From assembly GCA_014879675.1 (NCBI GenBank), contig JACSRQ010000201.1, positions 1 to 33,908 on the forward strand: DNA of 33,908 nucleotides, given 5' to 3'. The DNA is from Ignavibacteria bacterium. Lineage in GTDB: Bacteria; Bacteroidota; Ignavibacteria; Tepidaquicellales; OLB5. The notes beneath the pieces are model-generated. The model ran no database searches. It was not told where the DNA came from and saw only the letters and a program-made list of their open reading frames with translations. This document shows positions 31,359-33,908 of this stretch, one piece after another (within the stretch, counting starts at the first letter, position 1; the number at the start of each line of letters is the position of its first letter). The translations under genes were made by a program, and so were the position numbers.

Positions 31359-32282
31359 ATGACAACTACAAAAACTAAAACCTCTCTTAAAGACCTCGGA
31401 AAAAACGAAGCTGAACCATGCTGCGGTCCGGGCTGCTGCGATGATAAAGAAACCGATATACTTACCGAAGTAAAAACAGAGCAGGAACTGAAAGATATTG
31501 TAAAAGATCAGTATTCCAAAATCGCACTTCAGTCAAAAGAGCAGAACGAATCTTCCTGCTGCGGCTCAACATCAGCTTGCTGCGGCGAAAATACCACTTA
31601 CACTATTATGTCCGATGAATACAAAGGTATGCCGGGCTACAATCCCGATGCGGATCTTGGGCTTGGCTGCGGCTTGCCTACGCAGTTCGCAAAAATCAAA
31701 CAGGGCGATACTGTTGTAGATCTTGGCTCGGGAGCAGGCAATGACTGCTTCGTAGCAAGAGCCGAAGCAGGCGATACCGGGCACATCATCGGAATCGATA
31801 TGACTCCCGCAATGGTTGAAAAAGCCAAAGAAAATGCCCAAAAGCTTGGATTCACCAATGTTGAATTCCATTTAGCTGAAATTGAGAACATGCCTCTTGC
31901 TGAAAACACCGCCGATGTAGTTGTAAGCAATTGTGTTCTTAATCTTGTACCAAATAAGTCAAATGCATTCCGGGAAATTTACAGGATTTTAAAACCGGGC
32001 GGGCATTTTTCGATAAGTGATATCGTGCTGACGGGTGAGCTTCCTGCTTCGCTGAAAGCGGCTGCAACAATGTACGCAGGCTGTGTATCCGGCGCGGTAA
32101 AGAAATTTGAATACCTCTCAATTGTTGAAAAAGCCGGATTCAAAAATATCTCCGTTCAAAAGGAAAAGCTTATCATTATTCCCGACCAGATATTGCTTGA
32201 TTACATGACTGCAGACGAGGCCAAAGAATTCATCAGAATCGGTTACGGAATATACAGCATCACAGTTTACGCCGAAAAATAA
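31359..32282 (+). CDS. arsM: arsenite S-adenosylmethionine methyltransferase with Cys-rich N-terminus
   Basis: The 307-aa SAM methyltransferase has motif I VVDLGSGAGND (119-129), IIGIDMTPAM near 143 and three catalytic-type cysteines: C104 (GLGCGLP), C192 (VSNCVLN) and C242 (YAGCVSG). The 50-residue gap of the last two equals that between C174 and C224 of the algal enzyme. It converts As(III) to methylated arsenicals. The N-terminal 80 residues are unusual in carrying two extra Cys clusters, CCGPGCC (21-27) and SCCGSTSACCG (66-76), which may collect arsenite or glutathione-bound arsenic. The neighbours ArsR and Acr3 support the role. Confidence 0.95.
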   Translation: MTTTKTKTSLKDLGKNEAEPCCGPGCCDDKETDILTEVKTEQELKDIVKDQYSKIALQSKEQNESSCCGSTSACCGENTTYTIMSDEYKGMPGYNPDADLGLGCGLPTQFAKIKQGDTVVDLGSGAGNDCFVARAEAGDTGHIIGIDMTPAMVEKAKENAQKLGFTNVEFHLAEIENMPLAENTADVVVSNCVLNLVPNKSNAFREIYRILKPGGHFSISDIVLTGELPASLKAAATMYAGCVSGAVKKFEYLSIVEKAGFKNISVQKEKLIIIPDQILLDYMTADEAKEFIRIGYGIYSITVYAEK

Positions 32283-32283
32283 C

Positions 32284-32323
32284 AACCCTCACCCCCTAAC
32301 CCCTCTCCAGAAGGGAGAGGGGA
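32284..32323. repeat. C-rich hairpin repeat, copy 1 of the arsM-acr3 gap
   Basis: CCCTCACCCCCTAACCCC is followed by the stem CCCTCTCC-AGAA-GGGAGAGGGG. It is the same family as 12-65 and starts 2 nt after the arsM stop. Confidence 0.85.
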
Positions 32324-32344
32324 GCAAAGTGTTTCGGATTTTGG

Positions 32345-32386
32345 TTCTCCCTCTCCTTTTAGGAGAGGGAGTTAGTGGGTGAGGTT
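32345..32386. repeat. C-rich hairpin repeat, copy 2 of the arsM-acr3 gap
   Basis: CTCCCTCTCCTTTTAGGAGAGGGAG forms the stem, and GTGGGTGAGGT follows as in 20271-20316. Confidence 0.85.
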
Positions 32387-32406
32387 TTCATTCAAAATAT
32401 TCCTAA

Positions 32407-32438
32407 ACCCTCCCCTTCGGGGAGGGCAGGGTGGGGTC
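32407..32438. repeat. C-rich hairpin repeat, copy 3, abutting acr3 start
   Basis: ACCCTCCCCTTCGGGGAGGG is followed by CAGGGTGGGGT. The purine-rich end lies 3 nt before the acr3 ATG and may act as ribosome-binding site. Confidence 0.8.
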
Positions 32439-32441
32439 AAT

Positions 32442-33509
32442 ATGTCATCAAACAACTGCAATCCAACAGAACGAAAACATTTAAGCTTTCTTGATAGATT
32501 CCTTACCTTATGGATATTCCTCGCCATGGGCATTGGTGTATCACTCGGTTATTTTGTGCCGGGTACTGCAGATTTCATCAACTCATTCTCAACCGGTACA
32601 ACCAATATTCCCATTGCGATCGGACTCATTTTAATGATGTACCCGCCGCTTGCGAAAGTGAAGTACGAAGAGCTCGGAAAGATATTCCGGAATTTCAAAA
32701 TCCTCGGACTCTCTCTGCTTATGAACTGGGTTATTGGTCCGATTCTGATGTTTATCCTGGCTATCACTTTTCTAAGCGGTTTGCCGGGGTATATGGTTGG
32801 ACTCATTATGATAGGTCTCGCCCGCTGCATTGCTATGGTGATTGTGTGGAATGAGCTTGCCGATGGCAGCAGGGAATACGCTGCCGGACTTGTAGCATTC
32901 AACAGCATATTCCAGGTACTGTTCTACAGCCTTTTCGCGTGGATATTTGTTACCATTTTACCTCCGTACTTTGGCATAACAGGTCTTGAAGTGAATATCA
33001 GTATCGCTGAAATTGCCACAAGTGTTTTCATCTACCTTGGTATTCCGTTCATTGCCGGATTTTTAAGCCGTTATATCCTTATTAAACTAAAAGGTAAACA
33101 GTGGTATGAAACTAAATTTGTTCCAAAGATAAGTCCGATTACTCTAATTGCATTATTATTTACAATAGTAGCAATGTTCAGCCTGAAGGGTGAGCTTATT
33201 GTAAATATCCCAATGGATGTTGTAAGGATCGCAATTCCACTTCTTATCTATTTCATCATCATGTTCTTCATAACATTTATTATTGGGAAATGGCTGGGAG
33301 CTGATTATTCCCAAAATGCTGCGCTGTCGTTCACTGCTGCCGGCAATAATTTCGAGCTGGCCATCGCTGTTTCTATTGGAGTATTTGGCATTTCGAGTCC
33401 CCAGGCTTTCGCAGGTGTTATAGGCCCCTTGGTTGAAGTACCTGCGCTGATAGCTTTAGTGAATGTTTCCTTCTGGCTTAAGAAGAAGCTGTACGATAAA
33501 TATAACTGA
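32442..33509 (+). CDS. acr3: Acr3-family arsenite exporter
   Basis: The ATG at 32442 is preferred; an upstream frame would add 21 residues translated from a repeat. The 355-aa protein has about ten transmembrane segments. Family residues are [18 protein letters not shown], with the conserved Cys of the translocation site, and [15 protein letters not shown] in the last third with its conserved Glu. Acr3 exports As(III) in exchange for protons. It completes the arsR-arsM-acr3 set on the plus strand. The gap to arsM is filled by three hairpin repeats, so its expression may depend on their folding or on an internal promoter. Confidence 0.95.
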   Translation: MSSNNCNPTERKHLSFLDRFLTLWIFLAMGIGVSLGYFVPGTADFINSFSTGTTNIPIAIGLILMMYPPLAKVKYEELGKIFRNFKILGLSLLMNWVIGPILMFILAITFLSGLPGYMVGLIMIGLARCIAMVIVWNELADGSREYAAGLVAFNSIFQVLFYSLFAWIFVTILPPYFGITGLEVNISIAEIATSVFIYLGIPFIAGFLSRYILIKLKGKQWYETKFVPKISPITLIALLFTIVAMFSLKGELIVNIPMDVVRIAIPLLIYFIIMFFITFIIGKWLGADYSQNAALSFTAAGNNFELAIAVSIGVFGISSPQAFAGVIGPLVEVPALIALVNVSFWLKKKLYDKYN

Positions 33510-33601
33510 TGTATTCTTACGACTGCCAATTCAAGAAATTTGAATGGTAGGTTGCTGCCTCTTGTAATTTCCTGCCGCTTCCAATTTCAAAACTCAGTTA
33601 A

Positions 33602-33621
33602 CCCCGGCTTTTAAGCCGGGG
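33602..33621. repeat. palindromic hairpin CCCCGGCTT-TT-AAGCCGGGG
   Basis: A perfect 9-2-9 palindrome in the same layout as 25821-25840, without a T-run after it. The remaining gene-free sequence 33510-33908 shows nothing else I can support. Confidence 0.85.
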
Positions 33622-33908
33622 ATATAGCGAACCTCACAGAATGGGCTTTAGACCTGAACAAGAATGATGAATGTTTTTAGTAATTCTTATTAAGGATCGT
33701 TTGCTGTGTATAATAAATACATTCTGCATTCCTTTGCGTCTTTGCTGGACACCATTTAGTACTAAAAATATCCAGTGAGAGAGGTTGAGAACATATGATC
33801 TCAGTTTAAATCAGCAAGACTTCTAACCTTCTTATCTATAACAACTTGCTATCACTTCAAACTACACTTGAAAATAAATTGCTTAAGTATCATTCAATGA
33901 TACACAAC

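Overview
The window looks like chromosomal DNA of an Ignavibacteria/Bacteroidota-Chlorobiota-type bacterium. Four secreted proteins end in a type IX secretion (T9SS) sorting domain with the signature NYPNPFNP or NFPNPFNP, and a PorV/PorQ-family protein and a TonB-dependent receptor are present. Most genes lack strong Shine-Dalgarno sites. No rRNA, tRNA, CRISPR array or transposase was seen. Species assignment is inference.

Layout. (1) 251-1801: a secreted 5'-nucleotidase/UshA-type phosphoesterase. (2) 16286 down to 2171, all minus strand: a cell-surface block. In transcription order it holds a 700-aa secreted protein with a FlgD-like tail, a 750-aa OB-fold T9SS cargo, a small DUF559 endonuclease inside a repeat-bounded element, a lipoprotein coupled by 1 nt to a TonB-dependent receptor, a PorV-like protein, an NHL-propeller lipoprotein and a two-HKD phospholipase D-like T9SS cargo. 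(3) 16600-22228: a T9SS beta-propeller protein, an AraC regulator, a VOC protein, an NTF2-like protein and a Porphyromonas-type arginine/agmatine deiminase with a T9SS tail. (4) 22418-26819, plus strand: housekeeping genes, namely YggS-type PLP protein, DivIVA, purine nucleoside phosphorylase, a strongly altered PNP paralogue and a homocysteine methyltransferase. (5) 26976-33509: an arsenic island.

The arsenic island has two halves. The minus-strand half (30755 to 27404) encodes ArsR, an ArsP-type permease, an ArsF-like CxxC lipoprotein, a 78-aa CxxC redox protein (ArsE-like), a thioredoxin lipoprotein and a CcdA/ArsG-like membrane protein. It resembles the organoarsenical arsEFG module of Shewanella combined with ArsP. 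The plus-strand genes give the inorganic pathway: ArsC reductase (convergent with the ArsG-like gene), a second ArsR, ArsM methyltransferase with a Cys-rich N-terminus, and the Acr3 arsenite exporter. Each ArsR gene has a 9-2-9 palindrome just upstream of its start.

Intergenic space is rich in repeats of several classes: A-rich 7-bp periodic arrays (AAANNNN), an 8-bp periodic array, C-rich hairpins of the CCCTCTCC/GGAGAGGG type, hairpins whose stems vary around a CTTTAG core, and TAGTAGCACA repeats. The DUF559 gene lies between inverted copies of one such repeat. The repeats supply its ribosome-binding site and its last codons, which suggests a small mobile or repeat-maintaining unit. The most unusual observations are this element, the degenerate PNP paralogue, the PNP active-site changes and the combined organic/inorganic arsenic locus.
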